A stretch of 64,000 nucleotides of DNA from Salvator merianae (taxonomy: Eukaryota > Chordata > Lepidosauria > Squamata > Teiidae): positions 45,981,692 through 46,045,691 of the forward strand of contig QVOM02000116.1 in assembly GCA_003586115.2 (NCBI GenBank). Reading direction: 5' to 3'. The position numbers and the translations under genes were made by a program. Shown in pieces: positions 21,344 to 34,341 of this stretch; the first letter of the stretch is position 1, and every line of letters begins with the position of its first letter. A model generated the notes under the pieces. That model did not search any database. It was given only the letters and a program-made list of their open reading frames with translations, and was not told the DNA's origin.

Positions 21344-23410
21344 TTTAACCCTTTAACTTTGTCTTGGCACTTTCTTATAAAATAATTTTTTTTAACCTGG
21401 AAAAGAACATTAAATATTCAGCAACAGGTTAAAACTTAAGGGTTACAGATATAGAAAAGGTATTTCTTGTACTGTAGTAAAAGGAGAGAAAAAAACAGGA
21501 GTAGAAATCTACCCCAAAGTTACACTACTGGGGTATAAAACTTCCCCAGTTGTAGGTTTACTATCTGCCTTTCCAAAATCCAAAGAAAGGTTAAAATAAA
21601 TGCTGTAACTTGAGTTTTAATATAACATTTCATGCCACAGCAGTAAACACTGTGCAATGTGCAAAATTATGTTATCATCAGGACTAAAGGCCCTACCTAC
21701 TGGCCCATTTTCACAGTTGACACAGATTTAGGAATGTCATAAATTTGATGGTAGTAAAAAGTTTATTGGAAGAAAATCTTCCAAGCATTTTGCATTTATT
21801 TATCAATGAGTCTCTGCCTTAGTTGGCAAACGGTAGAAATGACAACTTTTTGTCTACAGCCTCATGGGCTGGAGCACTGATTTTGACTCATCCCCAAAGT
21901 CTCTTGCACAGAAATATTCCCTATATGATTGATCTACTTCTCACTTGATCAAATTCCATCTGGTACTTATTGGTCAGATCTTGTCTATGAGTAACTGATT
22001 TTTATGCCAATGTAGTTATATGTTCTCTGTCTCATTAAAATCTTTCACATTTTGTTTCATGTAACATGTTTTTTTAAAAAAAAAAAGTCTGCAAATAGTA
22101 GAATTTACATTTTATTTTTCTCACCCAAAAGGGCTTAAAATAGCAAACTGAAAAAGCACACTATAGTACGAACTACAATATATTGTGACTGCAGCTTCAC
22201 TGTCATTAAAAGGCTTAAACAAAATTGGACTGAGTTCTTTCTTTGATGCAAATAAGATTGAGAGCACATACAGCTCTATAACCAGGTTCCTGCAGCAGAC
22301 CTAAACCTGTTTCTTTATTTCCACAATACAAATCATCAGTGATGGTTGAAATATAAGTATATGTTACATATATATAAAAGTGGTAGAATCAATATATTTG
22401 AATACATTATAAATACATGCTTATTTTACTAGTTATTATATCAAGTTTCTTCAGTGTTTCCTTGTAACTGTTTCTTGCAGATCTTTTTTACTATCTTAAA
22501 TTTTCCTGGTGAAGTGTGGCACTTAAACCTGGATGCCCTATTATCAATGGCAATCTGTTGGAATAATGCTTCCTGCTTCTTGGCATGGTTTCTAGTCCAT
22601 ACTGAAAATATAAACTCATTTTCTAGCAATAGGCCCTATAAGCGGAGCAATAGTCATTAAGTTCAGTGTTGTCTATGGATGGATGGTAATCAGGAAATCA
22701 GATTGTGCTCAGATCGTATAGATGCCTAGGGCTTATGCATTAGGATATGGCCGCTATGTTTAATTTTAATGGAATTAAAAAGTGTCTTTGATATTTGTCT
22801 TCAGCCTATTTCTGATCTAAACAAAGTTTCAGAAATCTGCTACCAACAGAACTGCATCACTAATCTAAAACAAAATACCCTGAAATTCTTGTCTTGACTG
22901 CAACATGACTCTCTTTTTGGTTTTGTTCCTCTGAATGACTAATGGAGGCCATTCTGCTTTAAAATGAGTCTATTGTTCATTCTGTCAAGAAGCAGCATTA
23001 TCTGCAGATTTGTAGAACTAATCACTGTTGCTGTGTTCCCAATAGAACTGTGGAAAATTTCTGTAGTGCTCTTTAGTTGGACAGAATGTGGCAATGGCTA
23101 TAGACTTCAAATTTTGAAGGAGAGGGTACTATGCATGTTTTAGTATTTGAAAAATATCCATATATAGATAGTAAGTGATAATGTCTATTAGTATAGATGG
23201 AGAAAAAATTACATAAAAGCATGCTTATCGGTAGCAATGACAGTAACATATGCAATATTGTCCTTTGGGCTTCTTCCAGATGGTTTTGGGACCTTTTCTT
23301 TGCAACTGTTTTTGGTACAGTATTAGCTAATCGCTTAGCCTCACTGCCTAGCTACTTGTCTCCAGAAATTTCTCTACTGCCCTAGAAAGCCCAAAACCAA
23401 ATTTTGGGTT

Positions 23411-23612
23411 AAGAACATAAGAGGAATCCTACTAGATTGGGCCACAGCATCCTGTCTGACACAGGGGCCTACCAGCTGCTTCTGGGCATTCTCAAGCAGA
23501 AGATGAAGGCAAAACCTTCACCTACTCTCAACTCCCTGAAAATGGCCTTCAGAGGCATCCATTCGAGTAGCCACTGTATGGATATCCTTGAAGTGGGAGT
23601 CCCTAGATGTGT
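23411..23612 (-). mobile_element. CR1 LINE 3' fragment, antisense
   Basis: Starts taagaacataagaggaatcc, continues attgggccacagcatcctgt and gacacaggggcctaccag. These are the standard antisense CR1 3'-end words. Confidence 0.7.
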
Positions 23613-24163
23613 ATAAGTAGCTGAGGAAATGCAGAAGAATTATAAGGATGACATGTTGGATAGAAATCAAATACTTCCTAACTACTTGTCTTAGGACCTA
23701 GATGTAAAAATCTTAATATTAAAGCATCACCCAATAATAAGCATACATAAATTATGGGGGTACATGGCCCACTTTGTCTTCATCTTATTCAACTTGTATC
23801 AGCCATTTTCTATACAGCAACATTTTCTTCTATCCCATTTTCCTGGATTTGGCCCCCTCTGTAATATCATTAGCTTTATAAATAGAGTACTGGTCTTGCC
23901 GCAATGGCTGTTCTTGGAGGTGGAGGTGAGATCCTGCTCTGTCTTGGTTTAATGACAGGGGGTGCACTGTACTATATATCCAAATTCAGGAACACAGCAT
24001 CTCAGTCAACAAAGTCAAGCTACATCATCCCTTGCAGGGTATTCCAGAGAGAAGCCAACTTAGAACTTGAAAATAACTTAGATCTAGAACATAGAATAGT
24101 CAGATAATAAAAATGCTGCCCAGGTTAAGATAATCCCAGCAGCCATGTAACCGCAGGTAGGGC

Positions 24164-24240
24164 TGTGAATCTCACTTCCACCTTCAAAAGGAGCCATTCA
24201 CAGTGAGGCCAATTCTTTGAAGGTGAAGGTGAGAATCACA
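24164..24240. repeat. Imperfect 26-bp inverted repeat
   Basis: Arms 24164-24190 and 24215-24240 are inverted copies with about three mismatches (left starts tgtgaatctcacttccacct). Probably a small foldback transposon. Confidence 0.6.
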
Positions 24241-24410
24241 GACTGAGTGGGACACACCAAAGCTAAGATCCCATGGAGCAGGGCAGATAGTCATTTTCGT
24301 TGACCACTTGTTGCTATACGTATTTTCCAAACACTGCTTGAATAGACCTGCACATTTCCAACTTATAATACTTCAGGAAAGAAGATGCTGAACTCCATGT
24401 TGCTGCCTAG

Positions 24411-24472
24411 GGCTGCATCCCAACATTGTTTACTTATTCCCACTATGTTTGGGTATTCCAGCAGAAAGCCTG
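24411..24472. mobile_element. Single arm of a foldback MITE family
   Basis: tgcatcccaacattgtttac and the following cccactatgtttgggtattc match the arm of the foldback element at 38824-38946. The second arm is not evident. Confidence 0.45.
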
Positions 24473-25118
24473 AATATAAAGTCAATAAAACACTATAATG
24501 AAAAAGTCTGAAAACTCAAGGGGAAGGAAATTCACCTCAGAAACGTTCTCGTCACTTTGGAGAAAGGAGAGGTGTGACTGAAACTGATGAAGTTAAATAG
24601 CAGTTGAACTTAAATATGTTTTGCATGAGCTGCCATTAGCATTAGTTGATCTAGAAGGTGTTGCTTCTATAGAGCACAGCAGCTAGGATGCTGACTGAAG
24701 TTGTTTGCTGCAAGCATGTGAGACTTTTCCTCAACTTTCCCTCAGGATTGCTACTGGGCCAAATTGGACATTTTGTCACTGACTAACGTCCACAAGAATT
24801 CATAACAATTACCTGAAAGGTGTGTTCTGCCATACACACCTATCCATTCACTGGGACTTGGATGGTTTTAGCAGTGCAGTTTGGTCAGTCTCTTGTAGTA
24901 AAGCAGGTAGAATTTCATATTTTAGTGCTCTTGGAGTTCGAGTTTCACAAAGATGGAGCCATTTCTAATCATGTTCCATTCTTCACACCATTGACCTAAT
25001 AGCTCTGGATGGCAGTCCTCTAAGCATCCTGCACAGATTTAAAGGTTATTATTGGTAGGTACCAAACTGAGTCTACAAATTTGCAGCAAATATAAGAAGT
25101 GAAGTATAGGCATCATAT

Positions 25119-25277
25119 GGGAGTGACTGTAGCTCAGTAGTAGAGCAAGCTGCCTGGAAAGCAGAAGGCTGCTGGTTCAATCCCCAGTCTCTCCCCAGAA
25201 ATAGGCAATGGCAAACCACATGGAGGTGCCATACAGTAAACCAGGAATTAGTCATGACTCACTGGTACCCAACAACT
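25119..25277 (+). mobile_element. tRNA-derived SINE with BovB-like tail (Sauria-SINE-like)
   Basis: A-box-like tgtagctcagtagtagagc and B-box ggttcaatccc give a tRNA-like head. The body reads ggcaatggcaaaccac, and the 3' end catgactcactggtacccaacaac resembles the BovB LINE 3' end, which is how Sauria SINEs are built. A second copy is at 31684-31876 (+) and a third at 33172-33333 (-). Confidence 0.75.
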
Positions 25278-28200
25278 ATACTTCAGCCTTTTGGATATAT
25301 CAGTATCTAAGTAGTTACCTTCCATGTGGCATTTCCAAATAACCTGTAGAGCTGAAGGAACTAGAGATGACAGGAAATGTGCAGTTAAGGCAAAGTCTGC
25401 TTTATCTTCCTATATTGTGTATTTCAAAAACTACAGTGGTTCTGTATTTTGATTTCCCTAAGGATGAGCAATCCAAAGATAATTTTACACAGAATACAGA
25501 TTTCTGAGCATGTTTTTTTCTTTTCTTTTCTTGAAGGATTTTTTAAAAGTTTGGTTATCTCAAACTATGCTGAAGTAAACATTAAGTAGACGCTTATATC
25601 CTGTGTTAATTCTCATTTAGGATTCTTTGGTTATCACAATTCTTATTTCCAGCTATTCTCTCTGTTAATCACTTACTGCGCTTCAGTTTCAGTCTTATAA
25701 TGTTGCTTCCTCCTTTCCAGCTGCTCCTCTTTGGAAAAATGTAAAAGCCATTATCATTTAGTTGTGGTCTAGGGGATAAAATAACACCTCGTAAATGACT
25801 AGTCATCGCTAAAAATCAATATTGTTTATATCACACTGAGGATCAATCTAGAAGAAAATCCGTTTTCATTTTTTTCTCCCTTGGTAAATTTTCAGTATTT
25901 TGAAAACATTGTATTTGAATATGCTAACTTGAAGATTTTTTTAAAAAAAAATCTCTGCTGTGGTCTTCTTTAATGAGTTCAGCAAAATACTAACAGCTGC
26001 TGGCTTCTTCCAAATGTTGTAGCAAATCTTCTGAACTCATTGCTGCCATTATGAAAACAATTCTGCTGTGTTTTAGCATCTAAAAGAGAAGTGCATTCAT
26101 CTTAATTTGGGGAACACTTAGAACAATGCACAGGTTAGAGTTAAAAAATTATTTTATCTTTTTCTGTGTTTTATTATAGCAATATGTTTTCTAAGTTTGT
26201 GTCTAATGTATTATTGTGTACTTTTGGCTTAGTCACTATTGCAATTATCTTTACATTTATTCAAACAAATAAGATAATTGTTGCTATTGTTTTAAACCTG
26301 TGAATATAATCTCAGAGTCAAACAGCAAGTGCAGAAAAGAGGAAAATATTAAAAGGACAGATGCTAATTGTGGGCTGTTCTTCAAGAATATAACGCTTCA
26401 TCGTTCTGATTTTAAGCCATAGGTTTGTTTTCAAGACTAGTTTTATATATTTTATATATAACTCTTAACTCTTGGGCTTCTTTTCTTATACTGGGCCAGT
26501 GACTGTGAAGTAGTTAAAAGTTAACAACATAAATTTAGATGGTATTTGAAGCTGGGTTTGTTGTAAATCTTACTTTCAAAGAGAGATCAGTTGAGTTTGC
26601 AGTGTCAACAAATGTACTGTGAAATTGCTGATGTTAACAGCCCCACCTAGATCCTATATACAAATATATTTGTATACTTGTGAAATATACCATGGGAACT
26701 ATTATCTTCTCTACACCCTGTAAACATATATACATGTATTGAGGAGTGGTGTTTGCTGCCCATTGAAAGGAAGGAAATGGGTGCAGAATATAAATTTATT
26801 GGTTAAAATCTTACAGTGAGGTTCTAGGACAAATAAAGTGACCAGTCATTAAGTATGCATAGAGGCAAGTTAAAATTTTAAGCTGTCTTGTACTTTTTGC
26901 TAGAGTGCTAGGCTACAGTCATTTATTTCCTTATCCAGTAACATTTTATTTCACAACTACTGTCTCCTCCTTGCCTTTGAATTAACAATTTACCTGCAAT
27001 TTCTTTGGATTCACATTGCCTGAAGATTGCTTCCTTACTCCCAAACAAACTGAAAGTTCAAATATCCCTTAAATGGTAATGTTGATTTTTATGAGAGCTC
27101 CAGTCCAGACCAGGTGGAGTCAGAAAATTAATCAGTTGCAGAAAAAGAACACCTGCCTAGAACATAAGTTTGCAACGCAGGCGGTGTGACATGTTGACAT
27201 GTGTTTTCTTCCCCCAAAGATTCTATTGTAGATACAGATAATTTCCCATTGTTCCAAGCATGTTCATTAGCCGAACAAATCATTAGATTAGCTTGCAGAA
27301 ATGAGCATTGTTATCACTATTATTTCTCCCCTCTTTCACCCATTGTTCTTACAATGCTTCCATCCCCTGGTCATATGGATCTGGTCTGGTTGTTATGCAG
27401 TGGTTTGGATGCTGGCACACATGGCTACTGATATACACGATAACATAACACGAGCCCTGTTGGATCAGACCAAAGTCTGATCTATCTTAGCCCAGCATCA
27501 TTTTTAACACAATGGCCAACATGAAGCATACTGGAGATACCTGTGCAGTATTATTCTAATATCTTCCCCAGAAATTCATATTAAGAGAAACCATCACTGG
27601 TAGTCAGTGACAGCTGTGGCTTGTATGAATCGACAGATCTCCTTTTAAGACACCTGCTTTGGTTAGTATCACAATATTTTGTGGTAATCAATATAGTGCT
27701 TAAAGATAGGTCTGGCATTTTTGCCACTGCCTTGGGAAACAAGAAGTGGGATCTTTGGGATCATGGCCACTGAGGTTGTGCTTACTTATTATCACAGTCT
27801 GTGCATGTTTTTGATTTGGATCTGCATGATAGGAGGGGCTCATCTTGCATTTTTTGTCAGAGACCCATTCTCCCTTCGCTGTGCCCCTGTTATTGCTCTC
27901 ATTATTTAACTCCACTGGATGGCCCTGGACCTAGTATTCTAAAGAAGTAAAGGGCTTTCCTGGCCCTTTAATTCTGTTTTTCAAAGTATATGGTCTAAAG
28001 CCCAGCCATAGGTTCAGCCATGCTCATCAACACTTACCACTGTGATTTCCGTACAGTGTTTTCCAGCTCTACTGGTCCATATATTTTAATAGAAGGTACA
28101 TGGGATCTAGGGTTTTCAAAAACTAAATTATGCCATTTGCCATCCTCCTATCTTTGTTTCCTCCTCCCAATAGAGTTTGGGGTCCTGTATCCCTCCACAC

Positions 28201-28849
28201 ATTGCAGGAGTATAATTCCTATCATACTTGATCTTGCTGGCTGAAGGTGATGGGATTTGGACCCTAGAATTCTTACCCTTTATGTATATAACATCATGAT
28301 GAAACTACAGTGTGGTGTATTAGATTTCTGCTTGAAAACAACAAAAAAAAGTGTCATCATAGAGAATATATGCTGTGTTCCTCTTATCTAATGGGCATAA
28401 TAGAGTAGGAAAGGCAGTTCAGGATACTGGGTTGTCTGTATAAACCCTCCCATAATATAAAAGAAAATAGAAGGGATAAACCAAAGGCTTTAAAATGATT
28501 TAATTTGTGTTTTTGTGTCATCATTGTTGACAAAACAAGTTGAGGGTACATTTCAGTGTTCATAGTTGAGAGAGCTGGAGTTTGCAGAAGACCTGATGTG
28601 TGTCTCTACAAATCCAGTCTAGAAACTTGAACTGAAAGCATTCTTAATGGAATCTACTGTGATAAAAGTGGGTTGCTCTCTAGAAACCTAATGGGGAAGC
28701 ACAGTTTGCTGAAGTGTTATTTCTGTGAGTGTCCTATCATACTTTCACCTTGTATGTATAGGTATATGACTATCCTCTTCTTTCAGAAAAAATGCATGGT
28801 AGCTATACAACAAATACATCATAAAAGCAGACAGAACATCAAACCATAT
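25278..28849. other. Intergenic
   Basis: AT-rich. One CR1-like fragment (27440-27640) is recognisable; nothing else is identified. Confidence 0.6.
27440..27640 (-). mobile_element. CR1 LINE 3' fragment, antisense (degraded)
   Basis: gagccctgttggatcagacc, then cttagcccagcatcattttt and caatggccaacatgaag, follow the antisense CR1 pattern. Confidence 0.6.
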
Positions 28850-29225
28850 TGTTGTGTTGTTTAGTCATTTACTTATGTCTGACTCTGCTCCATGGATCAA
28901 GCATGCCAGACCCATCTGTCCTCTGCTGTCTCCCAGAGTCTGTCAAAACTCAAGTTTGTTGCCTCCATAACACTATCTTCTTCTCATTATGTGGCCAAAG
29001 TATTTGAATTTTACTTCAGTATTAGCTCTTCCAGTGAGAAATCAGGGTTGACTTCCATTAGTATTAACTGATTTGATCTAGCAGTTCAAGGCACTCTCAG
29101 AAGTTTTCTCCAGTACCATAATTCAAAAAGGGCAGTTCTTCAGCACTCAGTCTTCATTTTGGTCTAACTCTCACAGCCATATGTTACTACTGGAAAGATC
29201 TTAGTTATGATTATATGGATTTTTG
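28850..29225 (-). mobile_element. RTE-BovB LINE 3' fragment, antisense
   Basis: gttgtgttgtttagtcattt, gactctgctccatggatcaa, attatgtggccaaagtattt and cttccagtgagaaatcaggg follow, in order, the antisense 3' region of BovB LINEs common in squamates. Strongly diverged and non-coding. Confidence 0.75.
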
Positions 29226-29878
29226 TGAAGAAAAAGTGAGGAATGTATATACATAATTCTAAAGAAGTCTTATATGCTTAAAAATCCTATCTCTAGTGAA
29301 ACCAAACGATAAGTATTTTCTAATCTTTTACCACTCAGAGATTGGGGTAGTTTCTGACGATATAAATGCTGTGCTTAGATCAAGTATTATTTTTTCCTTA
29401 TGACTTTTTAGCATAGATGACTGAAAAAATGCAGACTACATTTAATTTGTATCATATTTGGATAAATGGTAACTAATGATAATGACAAAATATCTTGTCT
29501 TGTCACTTTCCACCATATGTTCTTATCTTAGCTGGAGTTGTATTTTTTATTTCATGTTCACTCAGTGTGGTCATTTTTGCTGTTTTCTGTATTACATTCT
29601 CTTTCTCTAGCCATATGGCTTGCACAGCCCTTGAGAATTCAACAATTTACCTTTCAGCACTACCATTTTTCATAATGTCCTTTCTATACTGCCTATCTGT
29701 GCATTTTTGTTAGTTTTAACTTAAGTTTATTTTTCTGAACTTATGCATCATGCAACAGTGCACTTTCTTTAAATCCATTTTAAAAAACTGACAATCAAGA
29801 ACAGCAGCTTTATCAGACACACGATCAGACCTTAGTAAAAATCTGTATCCAAGAAACAAACATACATATTTGATATAC

Positions 29879-29906
29879 AAACAAACAAATAAATAAATAA
29901 ATAAAA
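29879..29906. repeat. (AAAT)n microsatellite
   Basis: Six or so AAAT/AAAC units in a row. Confidence 0.85.
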
Positions 29907-31683
29907 TTGGCTATCAATGAATATTTTTAACCTGGAAATTAATTTATGCTATAATTGCTGCATGAAGTCGTTCATGATATATTTTCAAATAACTGAAGAC
30001 ACATATTTTCTTCCTGGATGAAATGCACTTGTCTGGCAATAGACCTTATATATTCTACTCTTGCAAATTATCAGCTAATTAGAAGCAAGTGTGATACTGA
30101 TTTTGCCTAACTTTACAAGCCATACTGCATGACTAAAACATTTTTGGGATATGGACCTCTGTCACAAAATGATGCTTTACCTGAAGATATGAAAGGAATT
30201 ATGTAAACTGATATTTTGTGGAATATAATTTCAAATATTAATCCTTATGCAACTGGAAACTTTACTTCTATTTCTTTCATAATTCACAACACATTCACTA
30301 GGTAAACAAATTTAAGAGAAGCATGTAAGGTCTTATCAAAAGTCTATCTAAGGAATTGTCAACCCTTTAGGACTGTGAGCACTTTGGAGCATTCTCAGTG
30401 GACAAAGTTCTCTCTGGCTTTTTGTTTATTTTCTGCTTACAGTACTCATATCCACCTTCTGTCCAAAGGACTCAATGTGGCATACATTATTCACCTGTCC
30501 TTCAACATTTTTCCCAGGCCAGTACCACTCCCCTAAGCAGAAATACACACAAAGATTGCACACAAAGGTGTCCCTTAGGAATTCTTGAGGCGAGCCATCC
30601 ACTTATGCCTACTCATGAGGAACTGCTAAGATGACCCAGGAACCCTAGAAGCTGCCTTTCCTAGGGTGGGATAAACAACTCTTGGGGCAGCTGGGGCAGC
30701 ATAATTCACCTTAGAGAAAGAGCCAACTTACTGGTCCCCATTTTTCCTCTTGAGAGTCTTCCAATGAAACAGAAGTATGACTGGAGGTCAGCCATTTTTG
30801 GTCCACTGGAGGATTCTTCAACACAGAAACAATGCAAACACGAGAAGGGCTCCCCTTTGCATCTGTGCTCTGGCTATCATGCTGGGGGGAATGGTGTTTG
30901 TCCACCATGCCAGTTGTTCCAGAAGCAGGACCTGTACCTCTTTCCCCAGGAGTCAGGTCTTTTGCAGGCCTTGTGGATGCAGCCAAAGCTTCCTTACATC
31001 TCCATTATAGCTGTTTAAGTCCAATCCAGTGCCATTAAGATGGATCTGTCATTTTTATAATTCTGTGATTTGATGAGGGTTAGGGATGTATATACAATTG
31101 TGCAGTTTCAGGGAGACTAGAAGTTCTTCCAGGTTTTTTTCCAGCTCTGTACAGTTTTCAAGAGGAAAAAGAAAATTACTGTCCAGCTTCATGGTGGTGG
31201 GATAGTTTCAAAAGTTTTAGTACTGATGGTTTATTTGGTCTATTACTTGCTACAGAGTTTTCTGGCCTGAAAGCCCGTTCTGAATAACATGTTACCACCA
31301 CACTCAGAAATTTCATATATTTTCCATGTCTTTGACAGACATCCTCTTTTCAGGTAATTTATGGAATCTCTTTTTAGAGCCATCGGTTGAACTCTATCAC
31401 CATATCTTTTTACTCTTATTTCTATATCACTCTCAGATTGGCTTACAGCAAGTTATTTTTCAAATTACTACTGTTCACATTTTAAACAACCGAACAATAA
31501 AAAAGGCATGTTGAGAAGACTCGATCCAATTTTTGTCTACTTTTATCCCCTGGAACGCCACTTACAAGACAATTGATATTATCTGCTTGAAACAGTGAAC
31601 TTTACAGGCTCATTTTGAGAAATCTTTATTTTAATAATTGTGTATATTTCTTTTAAGTATTTATAAGCTACTATTCTTCACTG

Positions 31684-31876
31684 AGGAGTGGTTTTAGCTC
31701 AGTGGTAAAGCAAACTGCCTGAAAAGCAGAGGGTCACCTGTTTGATCCCCAGCCTCTCCCTACAAGTAGGCCATGGCAAACCACTTCTGTATTTCTGCCA
31801 AGAAAACTGCATAGAGGTATTCATGCAGTCCAGCCAGGAGTCAGCCATGACTTGGTAGTACCCAGCAACAACACCA
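31684..31876 (+). mobile_element. tRNA-derived SINE with BovB-like tail (Sauria-SINE-like)
   Basis: Head gttttagctcagtggtaaag...tgtttgatcccc, body ccatggcaaaccacttctgt, tail gccatgacttggtagtaccc then agcaacaac. More complete than the copy at 25119-25277. Confidence 0.78.
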
Positions 31877-32794
31877 ATTCTAAACTGAAGCTGCTAAAGC
31901 CAGTAAGCAAAACAAGCACAAAAATACCCCAATTTTATATAAGGAAGTTTAAAATACCCCAAATGGGGGAGGGGCGTTATTTTAATAAAGAAGTTAATGT
32001 AGTTGTAAAGAGGTATTGAGTCCAGCTCCCTGCCAGATTCTGCTATCCTGATTCCTTCAGGCACAGTTTGTGCATGGTGGTGGGCAGTGCCCATTGCAGT
32101 TTTTGGGGTGGAAAGCAAAACAGCTAAAACTGCAACAATAATTTTCTTTTCCCTCTTGAAAACCACACAGAGCTAAAAGAAAAACTGGAAGCACAGGGAT
32201 CAGAATGGTAGATGAAACACTATAAGGAGACAACTCTGTGCAATTGATTACACTGAATATAGCATATTATTCACACTTCAGCTAGACTGAAATATAAGAA
32301 GAAGAAAGGGAGAGCTTCCAAGAATGATTTTTTCAAGACACATGCAGATAAATGTTGTCCTTCATCACTGGTTTTATTTACTTATTATAATGGTTGCAAA
32401 TCTACCCTCAGATCATTTAATTCATCTTTTAGATTCCTCCCTTCCTTTCAATTATTACTGTACTGGATGGGCTTTTTAAATTGCATTTGATTAACTCATC
32501 AGAACTATCTAGCCAGTATATTAAATTATATTACTAGAATATATTACATATCCAAGTTATGCTAAAAATTTAAGGCAAAGGCTCTGTGGATGACAGTTTG
32601 TTCTAGCCATTTCATCATCACAGATGTAATAAGAAGAGTCTAGGGGCAAACTGAAGTCTATATCCCTGTAATAAATAAGACAAATGTGCTTTAATTTTAC
32701 TAGTATATTTTAACATGAGGCCAGAATGGAACAATGGGGAAGTGTTGCTTTGCAATGTAAAAGTTATAATTATAACAAAGAAATGAGCTAAGGA

Positions 32795-32825
32795 GATAGA
32801 TAGATAAATAGATAGATAGATAGAT
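32795..32825. repeat. (GATA)n microsatellite
   Basis: About seven GATA/TAGA units with one interruption. Confidence 0.9.
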
Positions 32826-33171
32826 TCTGCAATCACATACATGGAGTAAGCATCAGTAACATCAGTAGCTTCCGGGTCTGAGTAGACAAGAATAGGTTTG
32901 TATTGTAAATAAATTAAAATTAGTATGAAAAATTCTCTGAGTAGCTGTAATAGCATATAAATATAAGAAATTGTTTACAAAGTAGGGAGTCCACTGTAGT
33001 CTTATTAAACTGTATTTAACCATAAGTCTGTTTTTCTTTGACTTTCACATCAATTTAAAATTATATTTAAAATCTCTGTATACTTTTATTCTATAACCTT
33101 ATATTGATCTTATTTTTTGCATTGTTTCAATAGCGCGATGTGTTCATATTTTCATCTAAGTACTGCCCTGC

Positions 33172-33333
33172 TGAGTAGGTAAAGTAAAGCTGCCTTTGAG
33201 TCACACTCAGTTCTTGGTGACTCCATTAATACATCTACACAGACATCCATGCATCTCACTTGGTATAAGTATGGAAGCAGCAGACTGTGGGGATTGAACC
33301 TCAGAACTTCTTCATGCTAAGCATATGCTCCAG
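33172..33333 (-). mobile_element. tRNA-derived SINE, antisense copy
   Basis: On the minus strand the tRNA-like B box reads gaggttcaatcccc, preceded by ggagcatatgcttagcatga. The plus-strand left part aaagctgcctttgagtcaca is the reversed BovB-like tail. Confidence 0.65.
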
Positions 33334-33902
33334 TAGTGCATGTTACCTGGGGGGAGGAGGTGCACCAGAAAAGTAAGCAGTTGCTATTCCTCTTTGATGT
33401 CAATAACCCAATGCAAACCATTCCTTCAGCCATGCAGAAGGACTTTGGATCAGATCAAAAAAGCAATTTGCCATATGTTACAGATATCAAAGACAAGCAG
33501 TAAATTGCCACTCAATCTCTACCAGTGCACCTTCAGATGCTGGCTACTACTGATATGTTTTCCCATTAAGTTACAATGTATGTGACTAAGATCAGCGCAT
33601 GAACTGATGCAGACTGAGTAGGTCCATTCTGGTATCTGTTATATCCAACACAAAAGGCCTCAGGGAGGAAGTAATTATGTATACAGCTAAACTTGCAAAA
33701 ACTCCTTCCTTTGAGCTATAAACCTAGATCTCAGTAGTGGTGATTCTCTTATTCATGCATTTTGGGGCCCATGTCCACAGGTTCCATAGCACCCAAAAGC
33801 CTTCTGGAGAACTCTAACCAGTAACCCCTGCAGATCCTGCTGCTGGCCACTCATCTACAGGAGGAGGTTCTTTTTGCTTGTTTAACATTTTCTTTTTATT
33901 TA

Positions 33903-34278
33903 TTTTGGCAGTGGGAGGAAATCAAAAGAGTAATATTGATGCAGGCTATGATGAAAAAGGAGAGCAATCTGAGCAGACAGGTAAGTGGCAGGGATAAGTG
34001 ATAAGATAAGAAAGTGATACTAAGTCAGCATAAAAAGGATGAAGTAGCAACAAACTCGAAAAAGAAGGGAAGGAGGGAGGGAGGGAGGGATTTTGGCAGT
34101 GGGAGGAAATCAAAAGAGTAATATTGATGCAGGCTATGATGAAAAAGGAGAGCAATCTGAGCAGACAGGTAAGTGGCAGGGATAAGTGATAAGATAAGAA
34201 AGTGATACTAAGTCAGCATAAAAAGGATGAAGTAGCAACAAACTCGAAAAAGAAGGGAAGGAGGGAGGGAGGGAGGGA
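33903..34278 (+). repeat. Recent 188-bp tandem duplication with an exon-like cassette
   Basis: Unit 33903-34090 is repeated at 34091-34278, identical as far as I can see until the purine microsatellite at its end. Each unit carries a 69-nt segment (33912-33980 and 34100-34168) flanked by ttttggcag and gtaagt, that is, a splice acceptor and a consensus donor. Two of the three frames through it are open. Only the first copy has a pyrimidine tract before its AG. Confidence 0.9.
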
Positions 34279-34341
34279 GGGAGGGAAGGAAGGAAGGAAG
34301 GAAGGAAGGAAGGAAGGAAGGAAGGAAGGAAGGAAGGAAGG
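34261..34341. repeat. (GGGA)n-(GGAA)n microsatellite
   Basis: Pure GGGA units pass into about 14 GGAA units. A shorter GGGA run lies at 34064-34089, at the end of the first duplicate. Confidence 0.95.

Larger units (their letters stand above)
20991..25118. other. Intergenic, mostly unique AT-rich sequence
   Basis: Between NCAPG2 and the PTPRN2 promoter. It contains a 23-bp tandem duplication (21298-21343), a CR1 fragment (23411-23612), a 26-bp inverted repeat (24164-24240) and one arm of a foldback element family (24411-24472). No exon-like open frame with matching splice sites was seen. Confidence 0.6.
29226..33171. other. Intergenic, AT-rich
   Basis: Contains an AAAT microsatellite (29879-29906), a SINE (31684-31876) and a GATA microsatellite (32795-32825). 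From 30,360 to 31,020 the sequence is somewhat richer in GC with overlapping open frames in both directions, but I find no recognisable protein. Confidence 0.5.

Noticed and set aside
25121..25190. tRNA gene candidate
   Set aside because: A and B boxes are present, but the sequence is the head of a SINE with body and tail, repeated elsewhere, and it does not form a clean cloverleaf.
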